Origin: Gordionus sp. m RMFG-2023
Lineage: Eukaryota; Nematomorpha; Gordioida; Chordodea; Parachordodidae
NCBI RefSeq assembly: GCF_954871325.1
Contig: NC_088775.1
Coordinates: 14,609,561 to 14,673,560 of the forward strand
Length of the DNA stretch: 64,000 nt
Reading direction: 5' to 3'
Made by a program: the position numbers and the translations under genes. This document shows positions 13,501 through 26,999 of the stretch, one piece after another (position 1 is the first letter of the stretch; every line of letters starts with the position of its first letter). The notes under the pieces are model-generated. The model was given only the letters and a program-made list of their open reading frames with translations. It made no database searches and had not been told where the DNA came from.

Positions 13501-14039
13501 AGTCATGGCCATTCATCGAGCCTGTGGATTCTAAAGATGCGCCCGATTATTATAAAGTCATCAAAGAACCTATGGGTAACTCACATTATTCCGATATATT
13601 TTTTATAATAATATTTAAGGAAAAAAACTATAATTTTTTATAATAACGTCATCTATAAAATATATTAAAACGGCATAACGATTGGCATTTATATATATCA
13701 ATAATGATTGGGTTTATAAATGTTGTTTCCTCGATTTTTAATATAACCACACTCTAATACATATAAATTATAACAGATCTCAAAAAAATCGAAAGGAAAG
13801 TCTTCAAGCATCAATACAAAAAATTGAGGGATTTTATAGGAGACATGACTAAGATATTCGACAATTGCCGTTATTACAATGCCAAGGAGTCTACCTATTG
13901 GCATTGTGCGGAAGTGCTGGAAACTTTTTTTATACAGAAGTTGAAAAGTATGAGAAAACAGCAGCAACAGTCAACACAACCATCATCGAATCACGAAGAA
14001 AATCATAATAATTTTAACGTAATAATGAACGCAAATTAG
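1504..14039 (+). CDS. BPTF: NURF301/BPTF, largest subunit of the NURF chromatin remodeller (3' part, 20 exons)
   Basis: Scaffold and histone-reading subunit of the ISWI-containing NURF complex. I phased these exons by GT-AG sites and homology: 1504-2635, 3088-3444, 3762-3900, 4069-4209, 4310-4596, 4826-4981, 5149-5324, 5390-5471, 5631-5693, 5812-6142, 6271-6285, 7020-7158, 7748-7837, 8219-8415, 8620-8840, 9928-10447, 10797-11063, 13036-13231, 13491-13575, 13777-14039. They sum to 1,618 codons plus TAG, and every junction keeps frame. Family landmarks: [17 protein letters not shown] at the start, [10 protein letters not shown] then [17 protein letters not shown] and [21 protein letters not shown], a basic/acidic coiled region, two PHD fingers and a bromodomain. 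The usual Gln-rich middle is Asn-rich here. The DDT domain and N-terminal PHD lie before the window, so the CDS is 5' partial. Exons 8 and 11 are the least certain; exon 11 could start at 6263 only if the donor before it also moved. Confidence 0.93.
6612..6853. mobile_element. MITE in a NURF301 intron
   Basis: An inverted repeat flanks about 140 bases: 6635-6660 (GTTATGTTCAAGCGTTGCGT...) matches the reverse complement of 6806-6831 perfectly over 26 bases. Weaker pairing extends outward to about 6612 and 6853. There is no ORF. It lies in the 6286-7019 intron. The superfamily is undetermined. Confidence 0.75.
8958..9045 (+). other. Candidate alternative terminal exon of NURF301
   Basis: A good acceptor (pyrimidine-rich tract ending TTTACAG) precedes 8958. 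Joined in phase to the donor at 8840, this exon would add Ala-Glu-Leu-Pro and a TAG. An AATAAA follows at 9021-9026. It would make a form lacking both C-terminal PHD fingers and the bromodomain. Drosophila Nurf301 is known to make such a short isoform. AATAAA is common by chance in this base composition, so this is a candidate only. Confidence 0.4.
10410..10906 (+). other. NURF301 PHD finger A (first of the C-terminal pair)
   Basis: C4HC3 zinc finger split by the 10448-10796 intron. The left half reads [12 protein letters not shown]. The right half reads [16 protein letters not shown] and ends at YVCIEC. The aromatic residues that form the H3K4me3 cage in BPTF (three Tyr and the Trp before FH) are all present, so methyl-lysine reading is likely by family knowledge. 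The intron is phase 2, falling inside the codon before FYIG. Confidence 0.9.
11221..11469. mobile_element. MITE with TGTTAGCC termini in a NURF301 intron
   Basis: Starts TGTTAGCCACAATGCG and ends with the inverted form ...GGCTAACA. The arms pair imperfectly over about 36 bases. It is flanked by TATATTTATA on the left and TATATATTTA on the right, so TA or a short AT-rich duplication is possible. A diverged copy of the same family lies at about 30005-30365. Confidence 0.65.
11900..12560 (+). pseudogene. Decayed hAT-type transposase (TTF/ZMYM1-like group) inside a NURF301 intron
   Basis: The longest open stretch, 11972-12193, reads [20 protein letters not shown] followed by [10 protein letters not shown], typical of the middle of TTF-finger hAT transposases. 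Near 12235 [19 protein letters not shown] appears. Around 12355-12450 comes [12 protein letters not shown], the start of the C-terminal dimerisation region. The reading frame is interrupted several times. No terminal repeats were identified. It occupies the intron between the halves of PHD finger B and should be spliced out. Confidence 0.65.
13491..13990 (+). other. NURF301 bromodomain
   Basis: Acetyl-lysine reader encoded by exon 13491-13575 and the start of exon 13777-14039. The WPF shelf, the ZA loop ([14 protein letters not shown]) and the acetyl-lysine-binding Asn in CRYYNAKES are present, followed by the [14 protein letters not shown] helix. It sits directly after PHD B, giving the PHD-bromodomain cassette that in BPTF reads H3K4me3 together with acetylated H4. 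A Gln/Asn-rich tail of about 35 residues ends the protein. Confidence 0.93.
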
Positions 14040-14169
14040 CTCATGCTGCCATTTTGACTAGTCCTCTTAAAATTTCTTGTTGGTTTCAAAGATTTTGAAA
14101 TCATATTTCGGATAAAGAGGAAATGTGCAGGATTTATAGAAACCACGTTTTTAAAAAAATGTATATAAA

Positions 14170-14175
14170 AATAAA
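14170..14175 (+). promoter_or_regulatory. Possible poly(A) signal of NURF301
   Basis: AATAAA lies about 130 bases after the TAG at 14037-14039. It is the first canonical hexamer I see downstream, but the region is very AT-rich. Confidence 0.4.
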
Positions 14176-15690
14176 TATAGGAAAATTTGTATATTGTGTG
14201 CATGTATATTATTTCTTTTAGTTAATTTTAATTGTGTTATTATTTATAAAAGTAAGTATTATTATTATTTTTTAAATTTAACAAAAAAATATCTAATGCA
14301 AACTTTTTGGTAATTTCGAATATCCATCTAACTTGACTATCATTAAAGTATCTTACTAAAACATGGTATTCGAAGATTATAAATTGGTATAACAAATCAT
14401 TTTATCAAGAATATTATTAACTATAAAATATATTTATTTTATAAACGTAGAACCTTTATATAAATAAATATAAACAAACGTAAACTTTTCCATATTAAAT
14501 TATGATATAGAGTGTGAATTAGTTTTTATCTTTGTACATATCCATATATAATATTATTTATACAAATTTACACTTTTTTTAAAAAAGTAATTATTATATC
14601 AATAAAAGTTATATATTTTGTACAGAAGTGTTCAATAACTCTAAACCAGCTTTGTGTGCATATAAACTAACTTTACACTTACCTTTTGCACCAGTGATAT
14701 ATTCAACATAATTTGATAATGAATAATAGTGTTTTTTTAATATGCTGATTATTGTGTAATACATTTTAAGAATTCTTTTAATTTTAGGAAGATTATCTTA
14801 AATCCCTATATTTTTGGTTATAAATTAATTAACGTACGTAATAATCAACACAAATTCTTTGGGCCCATATTCCCATAAGTTTATATTTTGATTCTACCAT
14901 GCTATGTACTTTTACAAAATAAACAAATCAAATTATTTTAAAAGTCAATAACTTAGTGTTTAGAATACCTAACATCATATTTTAGAAGTAATTTTCAAAA
15001 TTCAGCATAATATCGATCAAGATTGAAATATAATATAAATATACAGACATCAAAACCATGGTTGTTAATGTAAATCCTTGTGCTTTGGAATAGGGGGGGG
15101 GGGGGGTAATTAAGATTGTAAAAATATTAACTTGAATAACTTTTTTGTGCATAGAGGCCTTCAATTTGATGTGTAGTTGTATTTTATACATTATATCTTA
15201 CTTATTTATGTTCATTTTTTGATAAAATATTTAACATTTTTCCAAAAAATTGTCTTTTATACCCATAAAGTTATAAGAATTACCTAATATTTTATATTCA
15301 TGCTAATACTTTGCAATTTTTTACGCATATAATAAGATTAATAACGATTTATAAATAAATATTGTCTTGGGAGTAGAGGTTCTTTGTAAAACGGTTGAAA
15401 ATGTTTTATGAAAACTGCAGAAGTTATATTTTAAGATTCTCTTACGTAAAAAATTATTGAGAAAAAAAAATTAACAAAAGGATTGCGTTATATATGAAAT
15501 AAATTTTAAAAATAGTTTCAAAAATGAAGAATAATTAAAATGTATATTTGGACACACTCCAAATTTCCTAATTTTGACAATTATCTTTATGTGCCTTTTT
15601 GTATTGATTAGCTTATAATTAGAGTATTAAATGTCCGAATTATAATACTTTGTTCTATAAAACTATAAAGATGTGTTAGATTGAATTTTA
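14176..15690. other. Gene-free AT-rich stretch downstream of NURF301
   Basis: I see no coding signal on either strand. The only marked feature is a run of 14 G at 15093-15106 in otherwise AT-rich sequence. Confidence 0.6.
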
Positions 15691-15957
15691 TTCCGCATTT
15701 ACAGTTAGTGCGAATTTGCGGTGAAGTATACAAAATATATAAATATCAGATACCTGCAGGCCCAGCCGGGTACATGGACCAGGCAATATTTCAATTTTTC
15801 GAATATACCCAGGCTGGGTATGAGTTTTTTTAATATACCCATGTCGTGCCATATATTTTAACAAAATATGGGCCGGGTCTGAAAAAACCCAAGCCTGTTC
15901 GAGAATAATTTTTTCCGAAAATTTCACCTCGAATTCGTACCTACTATGAATGCAGGG
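15691..15957. mobile_element. piggyBac-like MITE, copy 1, split by a nested GC-rich insertion
   Basis: Left arm TTCCGCATTTACAGTTAGTG, right arm ...CTACTATGAATGCAGGG. The flanks TTTA and TTAC look like decayed TTAA. The arms match copies 2 and 3 (about 121 bases each). Here the interior is interrupted at about 15747-15905 by another element. Confidence 0.6.
15747..15905. mobile_element. GC-rich MITE nested in the piggyBac-like MITE
   Basis: Begins CAGATACCTGCAGGCCC, like the termini of the clean 47.2 kb MITE (CAGAGACATGCAG). It carries CCCGGC/GCCGGG blocks between AT-rich spacers. The flanks ATAAATAT and roughly AATAATTT could be a decayed 8-base duplication. Boundaries are approximate. Confidence 0.5.
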
Positions 15958-16084
15958 TTACATTGGTACTACAGGATAAATGGCGAAAGTGTTGCAACTA
16001 TCATAATTAGACAAAGCTCTTAAAGCATTAGGCAGAATGCTGTGCATTTTTTTTATTTTAAAAGCGATGTAATGGATTACTTAT

Positions 16085-16450
16085 ACCTAACCTGAACCCG
16101 AAAATATTTAAGTTTTTGAATCCTATTCCACACACAGGTTCAGGAATTTTAGAAATTTTATGTCGACATTTAACAAGCAAAAAAATATTAAGTTATGTCC
16201 AAACTTCAATTTTTTAAAATTTCTAATGCATAAGATGATAACTGTCCTATGGTGATTATCGTTTTTCAATTTTTTTTTACTACTAAAATTTATAGATGCT
16301 ATAAAACTCTTATGGGTTCGGCCTGTCTGGACCGAGCCCCACAAAAAAATTAGCCAGCCAGGACCTGTATCAAATTTATTATTTATAAAAAAAATATTTG
16401 AAACTGGGCACGTACTAAACCTCGCAAAAAATTCTGGTCCAGAACCGTGA
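16085..16450. repeat. GC-rich dispersed repeat next to a hAT element
   Basis: Blocks such as CCTGAACCCG, GGTTCGGCCTGTC and CCGAGCCCC are spaced by AT-rich DNA. The composition resembles the 15.7, 47.2, 52.2 and 59.4 kb repeats. No clean ends are visible. Confidence 0.4.
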
Positions 16451-16457
16451 TAAGGAA

Positions 16458-18100
16458 TAGAGGTGGGTGCGGGCCTAAACGGTGGCAATAAAAATAATTA
16501 ACGCCCATTCACGATTACCACTAAAAAATTTTTGACCCGCCCGCTCACGAAAAGCAATATTTTGATTCACGCCCGAAAATTCACGGTGTTTTTAAATTTT
16601 TCAAAACTATTGCTATAATTTTACACTTTTTTGAATTCATTCTATTTATTTCTCTAATTTCATAATTCATATTAATAACAAAAAATAAATACAATCTATA
16701 AATCGAAATTATTAAGAAAAAGAAGAATGTCCATCTTTTTATATTTCAATTGTGTACGTCTTTTCTCTAATAAGAGATTCGCTACAGAAAATAACCTTTC
16801 ACTAGAAGCCGAACTTGCAGCTGACAAAATTTTACTCGATAATTTTCTCAAAAAAGGAAATGAATATTCCTGCTTCCAAAACTTCAAAATATTGTGTTGT
16901 TATTTATCTTATATGAACGGTGATGTTGATGCTTCATCAGAATCATCTAGAAATTCTCTAAAATTTTTATTTAGAATATACGGTCTTTTATGAGTGTAGG
17001 ATGAATTAGGAAAGTTATAAATTATAGTTGGTATTGACCATTTAGAATATAAGGTTTTTTATGAGTTTAGGATAAGTTAGGAAAGTTATAAATGAAGTTG
17101 ACATCGACTTATGCATATCATCTAATTTTATATCATTTAGCATTTTTAAGATGGTTTTATATATATCATCCTTTTCTTCTTTTATTAAAAACTTAAGTCT
17201 TTTGAAATTCGGAACTAGAATTAAGCCTACCTTATGTAGTGGCTGCATAATAATCTTTTAAAAGAAATCTTGTTCTGTATTTTAAGGTTTTGATTATTAT
17301 TGTATCACGTTCAGAAGGTTAACAAAATTTTACTAATTTTTGTTTCCATAGACAAACTTCATTAATTGTGGGACGAGAATCTGCTCTCAGATTATCCGAG
17401 CATTCTTTAAATATTGATAAAAATTTATCTAACTATCGTATGATGCTGATATTAATTGTGGCTCTTTTTAATTCTTGCTTGCTAAACAAGTACACCTGAA
17501 TTTCATAATATTATTTTAAGAAACTCCATATCATGATATATACAGAATTCCATCTTGTTATTCTCGTTATTACATCTTGTTTAAGGGCGTGGCTTAGTTT
17601 GCTATTAGCTGTAGATTGTTTGAAATGTACTATTTTTTTTACACCATTTATATTTAAGGCTATTTCAGTTAAACAATTGTCAAAAAATATAATGCATAAT
17701 ATTATTTAGTATATGGCATATACATTCTAACGTTTCGTCCTTTGAATGCACTTATAAGATTTCCTCCGTTATCACTCACAACTATACATTTATTTAAGTA
17801 ATTTTCTACTTCTGTAGTTTTCATAAATTATTCTTTTTTAAAAAAGAACTAAATTAAATAAGAAAATATATAATATAATTATAAAATTGCAAATTTATAT
17901 TTATAAAAAAACAATTATAAAAATTAAAATTTCCGTGATTCACGAAAAATTTATGTTCACGCCCGATCACGCCCGGGGAAAATTTTGGGAAGGCCCGTCA
18001 AGCCCAATCACGCCTTGGAAATTAAAATTTATTCACACTCACGCGTGACCCACCGTGACACGATGGGTCACGCCTAATTTCACGGCCCGCGCCCACCTTA
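16458..18100 (-). mobile_element. hAT transposon, 1,643 bases, with perfect 8-base target duplication
   Basis: Termini TAGAGGTGGGTGCGGGCC and ...GGCCCGCGCCCACCTTA are inverted repeats with few mismatches. The flank ATAAGGAA is identical at 16450-16457 and 18101-18108. Both ends carry subterminal CACGCCC/GGGCGTG motifs. The interior holds a broken - strand transposase, N-terminal part on the right and dimerisation domain on the left. Confidence 0.88.
16696..17800 (-). pseudogene. hAT transposase remnant
   Basis: Pieces run in order from high to low coordinate. About 17790-17740 reads CIVVSDNGGNLISAFKGRN, the catalytic-core D-N-G region. About 17590-17545 reads VITRITRWNSVY, the conserved RWNS motif. 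17248-17042 reads PNFKRLKFLIKEEKDDIYKT. 16887-16696 reads ILSAASSASSERLFSVANLL then EKRRTQL, the dimerisation region. Stops and frame changes between the pieces mean it cannot encode a working enzyme. A related, further decayed copy lies at 56.95-57.48 kb. Confidence 0.8.
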
Positions 18101-18261
18101 ATAAGGAAGTGTTAGGGAAAATACTAAAGGGCTAATTTTACAAATGAGCTAATCGACATGGCTGTTAATTAAATGATTATAAAGATAAGAAGAGAGATTT
18201 CCAGGTGAATTATAAAAAGAAGGGCATAACTAAAAATGCACATATGTAATTTCCTTTATCC

Positions 18262-18475
18262 TGCTGTAGTGTTAAAAAACCCGATTTGGGTTGAATTTTA
18301 AAAACGGCTCAGCTCAAAATAATATGTAAGCCCTAGAGCTTTTGCTCATAAATGGCAGTTATATGTTTATACATCTATCTGCAATCGTCTTATATAATAT
18401 TATTTTGGCTAAAATCTAAATGGGGACTATAAATCGATTCTAATCGGGCGTTTTATCAAAACTATCTAACAAATC
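18262..18475. repeat. Dispersed foldback repeat, 'AGATGG' family, copy 1
   Basis: The left half (CGGCTCAGCTCAAAATAATA... TTTGCTCATAAATGGCAG) and right half (TTATTTTGGCTAAAATC...) are roughly inverted. Shared family words are ttTGCTCATAGATGG, TTTTTAAAAATCGGCT and TAATATTATTTTGGCTAAAA. No coding content. Confidence 0.5.
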
Positions 18476-18517
18476 AGTAATTCATGTTTTAAATTAATTA
18501 TCCTTAAAAAAAATCCT

Positions 18518-18765
18518 AGCACGACGACCAGCTACAAACGTTTCGACTGTCAAATCTCCGACTCCATTTGACCAGATATTCACCTCATACTTGATCGAGA
18601 ATATCTTCTCTTATTATATATACCATCCACCTTACATTCGTCATAACAGGTAAAATATATGATTGGGACGGAATGAAATTGAGGATGTATCCTCGGGTAG
18701 AGAGTGGAATATATTGCAGGATACATAAATCGAATATTGGAAGATATGAGGTTTTTACTTTATTT
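18518..18765 (+). other. Unassigned coding-like segment (possible exon or exons)
   Basis: 18518-18649 begins after a TAG acceptor-like site and reads ARRPATNVSTVKSPTPFDQI then FTSYLIENIFSYY..., reaching CAG|GTAAAA, a plausible donor. A second open stretch, about 18670-18755, reads DWDGMKLRMYPRVESGIYCR then IHKSNIGRYE, ending at GAG|GTTTTT. Base use is less AT-rich than the surroundings. The - strand is also partly open, so orientation is uncertain. I recognise no family. Confidence 0.35.
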
Positions 18766-19344
18766 AGTTATTTAAATTGAATTTAAAATAATTTTAAAAA
18801 ATGTCTTATAGCCGATTCAAAAAATTCACCAAATATATTAATTTTTATTCAAACATTCAAAAGTTCTGAAATATTTTGATTTCAAGAATCTAATTTTTAA
18901 CATTTCAAATATTTTCAAATTTATTGATTTTTAACATTTTTAAAGTTTAAAGATATCGAAAGATAATGTTCCTGGTTTGATACACAAACACTATAATTTA
19001 TCAGAATGATTTTCTTTTATTTTAAATATACTTGTCATCATTTCAAACACATTCAATAATTTAATATATAACATTATTTCAAAAAGGTTATCAGTTTAAT
19101 TTTTTTTTTTCAAAACAAAATTTTGATAGTAAAAAATATTAACAAAAAATTTCTATTCCCAATGAATCCTTTATTTTTAAAATTTTATGTCCTTTTTTTG
19201 AGATTATAAATATATCTTGAAAATTAAGATAGATTATTGCTCTACGTTTATTATCTCAAATATTTATAATAATATTAATTGATGCATTACTGCTTCAGAC
19301 TAAAAGCTGTTAACTCAATATTACAGCCAGGAAAATATAGCCTA

Positions 19345-19475
19345 AACCTCGAGATGTCTCTAAATGTCTAAATCTTTGTACCATCTATGAGCAAATCTTC
19401 AGGCTTGCTTAATATATTTCTAGAGCCGTTTTAAAAAATAGGCTCAAAATCGACCCTTTTAACAACCCTAGTTGC
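19345..19475. repeat. Dispersed repeat, 'AGATGG' family, copy 2
   Basis: Contains CATCTATGAGCAAATCTTCA, GAGCCGTTTTAAAAAATAGG and ends near TTTTAACAACCCTAG. Matches the copies at 18.3, 22.8, 37.0, 41.6 and 58.7 kb. Confidence 0.5.
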
Positions 19476-19479
19476 TTTT

Positions 19480-20660
19480 AAAGTAAGAAAAAAAAATTAA
19501 AAAATTGAAATTATTGAATTTTTGATTGATATCAGCAGCACTTTCCATAGAATTTTCTCCAACTTGATAATCTAAGTTTTTTCTTTCATGAAGATTTTTT
19601 TTATAAAATTTTTTTATAAAAGATTCTTAAGTTTTTTAATAATCGTAACGTAAGAATCGTTATCAAAATATTTATTCATACTCTATTTAAGATGTAAAAA
19701 TCGTTTTTTTTTTGAAAATTGTCTATTACTAATACAATCCTAATGGAAAACTAAATTCACGATTTTATGGCCAATAACATAATTATCTTAGAAAGAAAGC
19801 AATCTGCCAATATTTTCTTCGAAACTTACTGAATTTTTCTCAAAATCATAGTGTCCTATCAAATTTTTATTTAATATTGAAAAATGTGACACAATTGAAT
19901 TGGAAATGGCTCTTATGTGTTTTAAAAATGATACTACATTACTAAAAAAGGCGGTAATATATATTTTTACTTTCCTTTCCCACCCATGATAAAAAATATG
20001 TTCTATTTTCGGTCCGTCCACTTAAAGTTTCGGAACGCGTTCCTTATCGTTTACATTGTATATATGTATACCAATTTTTTAACACTATAGAGTATTAACT
20101 CATACATTTTCTAAATGATTATCATTTATATTTGTACGGTAGTTTTTTTAAGTTGTATAATTCTATTCTTAAGCAAAAAATATTAATTTTTGGATAGTTT
20201 AATTTTTAATATAAATTTAAGTGTCGAATAATACTTCTATCCATTGAAATTTAAAACTTTTATTTATAATAAAACAGTTAAGATTGTTAGAATTTTTTTT
20301 TTCTAAACATAAACTTAAATGTCATCTTAGCTGACATGCAGACCATAAAATGGCGCATGTATGCACACTTTTAAATTTATTTTAAAATAAATTATCAGCC
20401 TTGATATTAATGTCATTACCTTTTTTAAAAGGTTACTACTTAGAAAAATTTTGTTTTTATAATTCTATTTTTGAATGCCAAATCCTTCCTAAATTATTAG
20501 ACAATCTCATTTTAGATTATATTCATTGTAGTTATTGCTTTTTTTTAATATAATTTTTCTGCCTTTGTAAAAATAAATGATAAAATATCTTGATTATGAA
20601 TGGCTGATCAAGGATACGTCCATAACATCTAGGATTTTATCCCCTCCCCATAAATTTTAT
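19480..20660. other. Gene-free AT-rich stretch
   Basis: Only short chance ORFs. No motif, terminal repeat or structured RNA seen. Confidence 0.6.
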
Positions 20661-20670
20661 AGAAGTTTAA

Positions 20671-20791
20671 TGCTGCATTCACATTAGCGCGAATTCGCAG
20701 CAAAATTTTCAAAAATTAATGTTAAATTATTTTATTTATATCAATGTTTTGTATAATTGGGCGCCAATTTGTGTTAACTGTGAATGCAGGG
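20671..20791. mobile_element. piggyBac-like MITE, copy 2 (121 bases)
   Basis: TTAA at 20667-20670 is followed by TGCTGCATTCACATTAGCGC. The right end ...AACTGTGAATGCAGGG is followed by TAAG, a one-base-shifted or mutated TTAA. The arms pair over about 35 bases, including GCGAATTCGC-like cores. The TTAA flank and CCCTGCATTCAC-type end suggest piggyBac mobilisation. Confidence 0.65.
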
Positions 20792-21189
20792 TAAGCCAGA
20801 TTTTTTGACTAGGTTTTTTTTATTTAAAAAATAATTTTGGTTTAAACTTTTTAAAATAAATTTTCTTAAAATAAAAATTGTTTTTTATAATGACATATTC
20901 TCTTCATTATTCGGTAGATGGGTGTGTGAAGTGTAGGTGAGTTGTAGTGAATAATATTTATTTTAAAATAGTACTTACTACTTAAAAAATACAATTGGTT
21001 AGGGGGAGATATCTCACCTTCCCACCTTTGGTTTTTCCAATGCTCTTAGTTATTTTACTATATATAAATTTTTATTTGTGTAAATTTAATCAGCATATAA
21101 AATTTAAATAATTATAATTTTGTAAATTTCTAGCTGATGATATGGTATTCTACCCATAATAGCATTATATTTATCGAGTTTATGTTAGC

Positions 21190-23300
<2,111 letters not shown>

Positions 23301-23570
23301 CTAAAAGATTTTGAAATTTATTATTTTTTTAAAATTAATTAAGTTTTTTAAATTTATCGGTAAAGACTATTTATAACAGGCAAATATTATTTGATTTAAT
23401 TTTCAATACAAAACAAAACCGTAATATTTAATTATTGATAAGATTGACTCCGGTTGTTATGACATGTGTCAGCTAGCTCCAATTCAAGGTACAACCCTAC
23501 CCCATTTATTTAAACTGATATTAATTTGATATTAGAAGTTTCTCTAGTAAAATAAATCAGACATATTCTT

Positions 23571-23751
23571 ATGATGACTGCAATTTCAAAATCGTTTGCG
23601 CAAAATTTTAAGAATGGACCTGACATACTTGATCCCAATAACACACATGAGTTTATATCTAAAAAGAATAGATTTATAATATTAGATTTTATTTTAAGAA
23701 AATTAAAAAAGTCACAAAATTTCAAGGGGAAAATTGTCTTAAATTTATGGA
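23571..23751 (+). CDS. Possible first exon of an unidentified gene
   Basis: ATG-ATG then TAISKSFAQNFKNGPDILDP, later HEFISKKNRFIILDFILRKL, to ...VLNLW. It ends at GGA|GTAAGT, a consensus donor at 23752. The amino-acid mix looks protein-like and less AT-driven than the reverse strand. I found no matching downstream exon and recognise no family, so it may be an exon, a retained fragment or chance. Confidence 0.3.
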
Positions 23752-23759
23752 GTAAGTAA

Positions 23760-23935
23760 CGTGTTGAGATATCAATATTTTGTGTTGTTAAAATTATTCC
23801 TGATCCCTTAAGACCTAGACTCACTGAGTTAGAATAATAATTATGATTACTACAGTCAAGATATATAAAAACACCTTTTATTTGATACCCATATTATTAT
23901 TTTGGATAAATATTCCTGACCCCCCCCCCCAAACC
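23760..23935. repeat. Dispersed repeat shared with about 38.2 kb
   Basis: Words AAGACCTAGACTC, CTTTTATTTGATACCCAT and TATTCCTGACCCCC recur at 38215-38290 in the same general order or as rearranged parts. Ends in a run of 11 C. Confidence 0.4.
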
Positions 23936-23999
23936 CTACATTAGCTTATCGAGAGGGAATGCTTGTTCTCCTAATGAATAAAGCTAATATATACCCTAA

Positions 24000-26900
24000 G
24001 TTCAACAAAAAACAACTAAAAATAAATGGGGTTTAGTGCCTGGTCTGAACCCCAGGTTTGTTCTCAGGGTTCATGATCAAAGCAGGCCTGAGCACAAAAT
24101 TGGGTCGTAAATGTTACGACCAAGCAATTAACAACACTATTTTTGACTTTTTTAGAATGATAAATATCTCTCAGAAATTATAAATTGAGAGATTTCGAAG
24201 CTTTAAGTACAAGAACTTACCTTAGGGTTAAGTTGATAAGGGGTAAGAATAAGGTAAGAGGCAGTAAAGGGGTAGGGGAGTGAGAGAGTAAATTATCCTT
24301 GACACAGAGGGGGGTTGTAAAAGTCCCTACCTATGGTTCATTAATTTATTTACAATTATTTTTTTGACAAACGTAAAAAATAATAAAAGCATTCATCACG
24401 GCCAAATTTAATTTTAATTTGAAGATTTTAGTAACAATTATAAGAAATTTATCCCAAAGAAAGTTGTCGAATCTCCGATCGAAATAAAAAGAAAAAATTA
24501 TTTTTTTTAAAAAAATAAAGAAGACAACTAACACACTTATTAACACATATTATTCTTGAATATTTATTTCAATATATGGCATTATTTAGTTATTACTCTT
24601 TAATGTAGTTATAAAAAATTTGAAAAGGATCTATTCAAATTTATTTATTATATCATTTAAAATGAGAGTATTACTTAAACCAAATTTTTAAAAAAATCAA
24701 ATTTTCTTAAGCTAAAATATGCAATCACAGTTAAATTTATGTAATAAAATATAGCCCATTTCAAAGAAAAAGCAAATATGCCAAAATCCCTTTTTTAAAA
24801 AAATCTAAATCTTCAAAGATTTTTGCTCAAAAAGATTAGGAAGATTTTTTTTTCTAACTCTGGGGGAAAGTACCCAGATCCTTTTAAGAAAACCGAATAT
24901 ATCATTTAGCATAATGATCTAAGCTATTAGTTAATTATTTAATACGCAATCTAATTAATGGCGTTATGTTATATTTTGCAAGAACATTTTTGGAAAATAT
25001 TAAAAGTGTATTATTTTTAATCCTTAACTATACTAATATAAAATAAATTAAAAATAATAATATTATTGTAAAAAAAATTAATCTCCATAATCGATCTTTA
25101 AACAAATATAATATAATATTTTTAAATTTTGACAAATTTTTCATGCAATTAAATCAGTTCACTCCATTTGGAAAAATACAAAAATTCAAATTTTAAAATT
25201 CATTATTTTATATATCTATATTATACTTTATTACATTTTCATATAAATATATATATAATAACAATGTTTGTTAAATAAAAATCTGTATATCCTCCCCCTA
25301 TCCTTTCAATTCGCCTTAAAAAATTTAACTTTTTATTCTTAGAAAAGATATTATAATTATTACAATAATATAAATAATCAATACTTCAGACAAAGATTAA
25401 TAAGACTTTAATACTAATCGAAATGATTAATGGAGCGTAAAAATAGACCTATATCAAATTTATTCTAAATTTAAATAAACTAATTCATTTCATGTATAAA
25501 ATACAAGTACACAAACAATGTAGTATATTCCAATTATTATTGATTTTCAGTTGTCATTTTAAACTTGTATTTAACAGATTTCAATTTAAAAATACGTATA
25601 TGTGGCATAATACATAGTTCAGTTATATCTATAACATAAGATAAAATGTATTCGATTTTGATAGCATCATGAAAACAACCAAACCATATTTTTTTTTATT
25701 TTGGATTGGTGGTTTTAAGTGTATCATTAAACAATGACGAATAAATAGTTTTAAAAATAATATAAAAATTGAAAATAATTTATTTTATAAAAATTAATTC
25801 AGTATTACATAACACTTTATTAATAATAATATGTCCAGGGATGGGATTTAAAAACTAACAAAGGGGAAAAGTTAGAAAACGAGAATTGATTAAATAAGAT
25901 CCATAAAAAAAAGATATAGGAACACAAGGAAACAAGGAATGGATGCTATTTATTAAGTGGTTTCATTTTTTTTAGTATATTATTCTATTTTTTATCATTC
26001 TTTTTATATTTTATTTTTTTTCTTTGCGAATTGGGATACCTACTAATTGAGTTATTAACGGTGAAGAAGTAAGACAATAAATGTAAATGGATGGCAATGT
26101 AGAAATAGTGATTTTCAATTAACCAATAGACTGTAATTTGCAGAAGTAAAAATCATTGAAACATGGGCCCTTGAATCCGGACCGCATATAGGACCCGAAA
26201 TTAGAAAATAATTCTTTTCTTAAAATTTTAGAAATTGTAACAACAGCATTTATATAAACCTCAACCAGAACAGCTTCTAACAAAATATGTAACGAACATT
26301 TAAAGCACGCATTCTTTAATATTCAAGAAAGAACGAACGAAAGAAAGAAAAGAAAATGGCCTGAAATTTTACTCATACATATATTGTTCAAAACTTTGTG
26401 ATTCATTTGAGAAAGTTTGTTAATCGAATCTTGGAATCAGAATCTAGAACCGGGTCAAATTTAAGAAGCCAACCTTTTTTAAATTTTTGAGAACCCCAAA
26501 CCGGGACAAAGCTCACCATAAAAAATTTGCTAAAATTTGTAATTTATCACTCACTTGTGTGACTCAGATAATTTATCACTGAATTATTTTATTAGGTTTA
26601 ATATAGCTTAAATAAAATTTATCAAGATCAAATCTCTTAGATATTGACATTTGAGTTCCACATCCATTCATTCCTCTTCTTTATTTCTAATTTAAATTGT
26701 GTTAATCGCATAAAAATAGTGAACGAATTATTTCGTCCTCATTCACCCATGTTTTGTGCCATCTCTGGTTCTAGTCTTAACATCTTTAAATCCCCTTTTA
26801 ATAAGTCCATGTATATCTCTTGAACGGTTCCCTCTCTTCTTGTTTAACCTTTTCCACCAGATAAATCTTTGAAGTTTTAACCAGTCCTACTTCCGAATTT
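24000..26900. other. Gene-free AT-rich stretch with repeat scraps
   Basis: GC-rich scraps at about 24030-24110 (CTGGTCTGAACCCCAGG) and 26430-26515 (GAACCGGGTC... CCCAAACCGGG) resemble the other dispersed GC-rich repeats. No coding signal otherwise. Confidence 0.5.
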
Positions 26901-26999
26901 CTGAAAAAAACATCTCATGCTTTTTAATTGTTTATTTTTCCTATAATCCTATTTTGTATTTTAGCACTTATTTAGATTAAACCTAAAATTTGGAAAATA

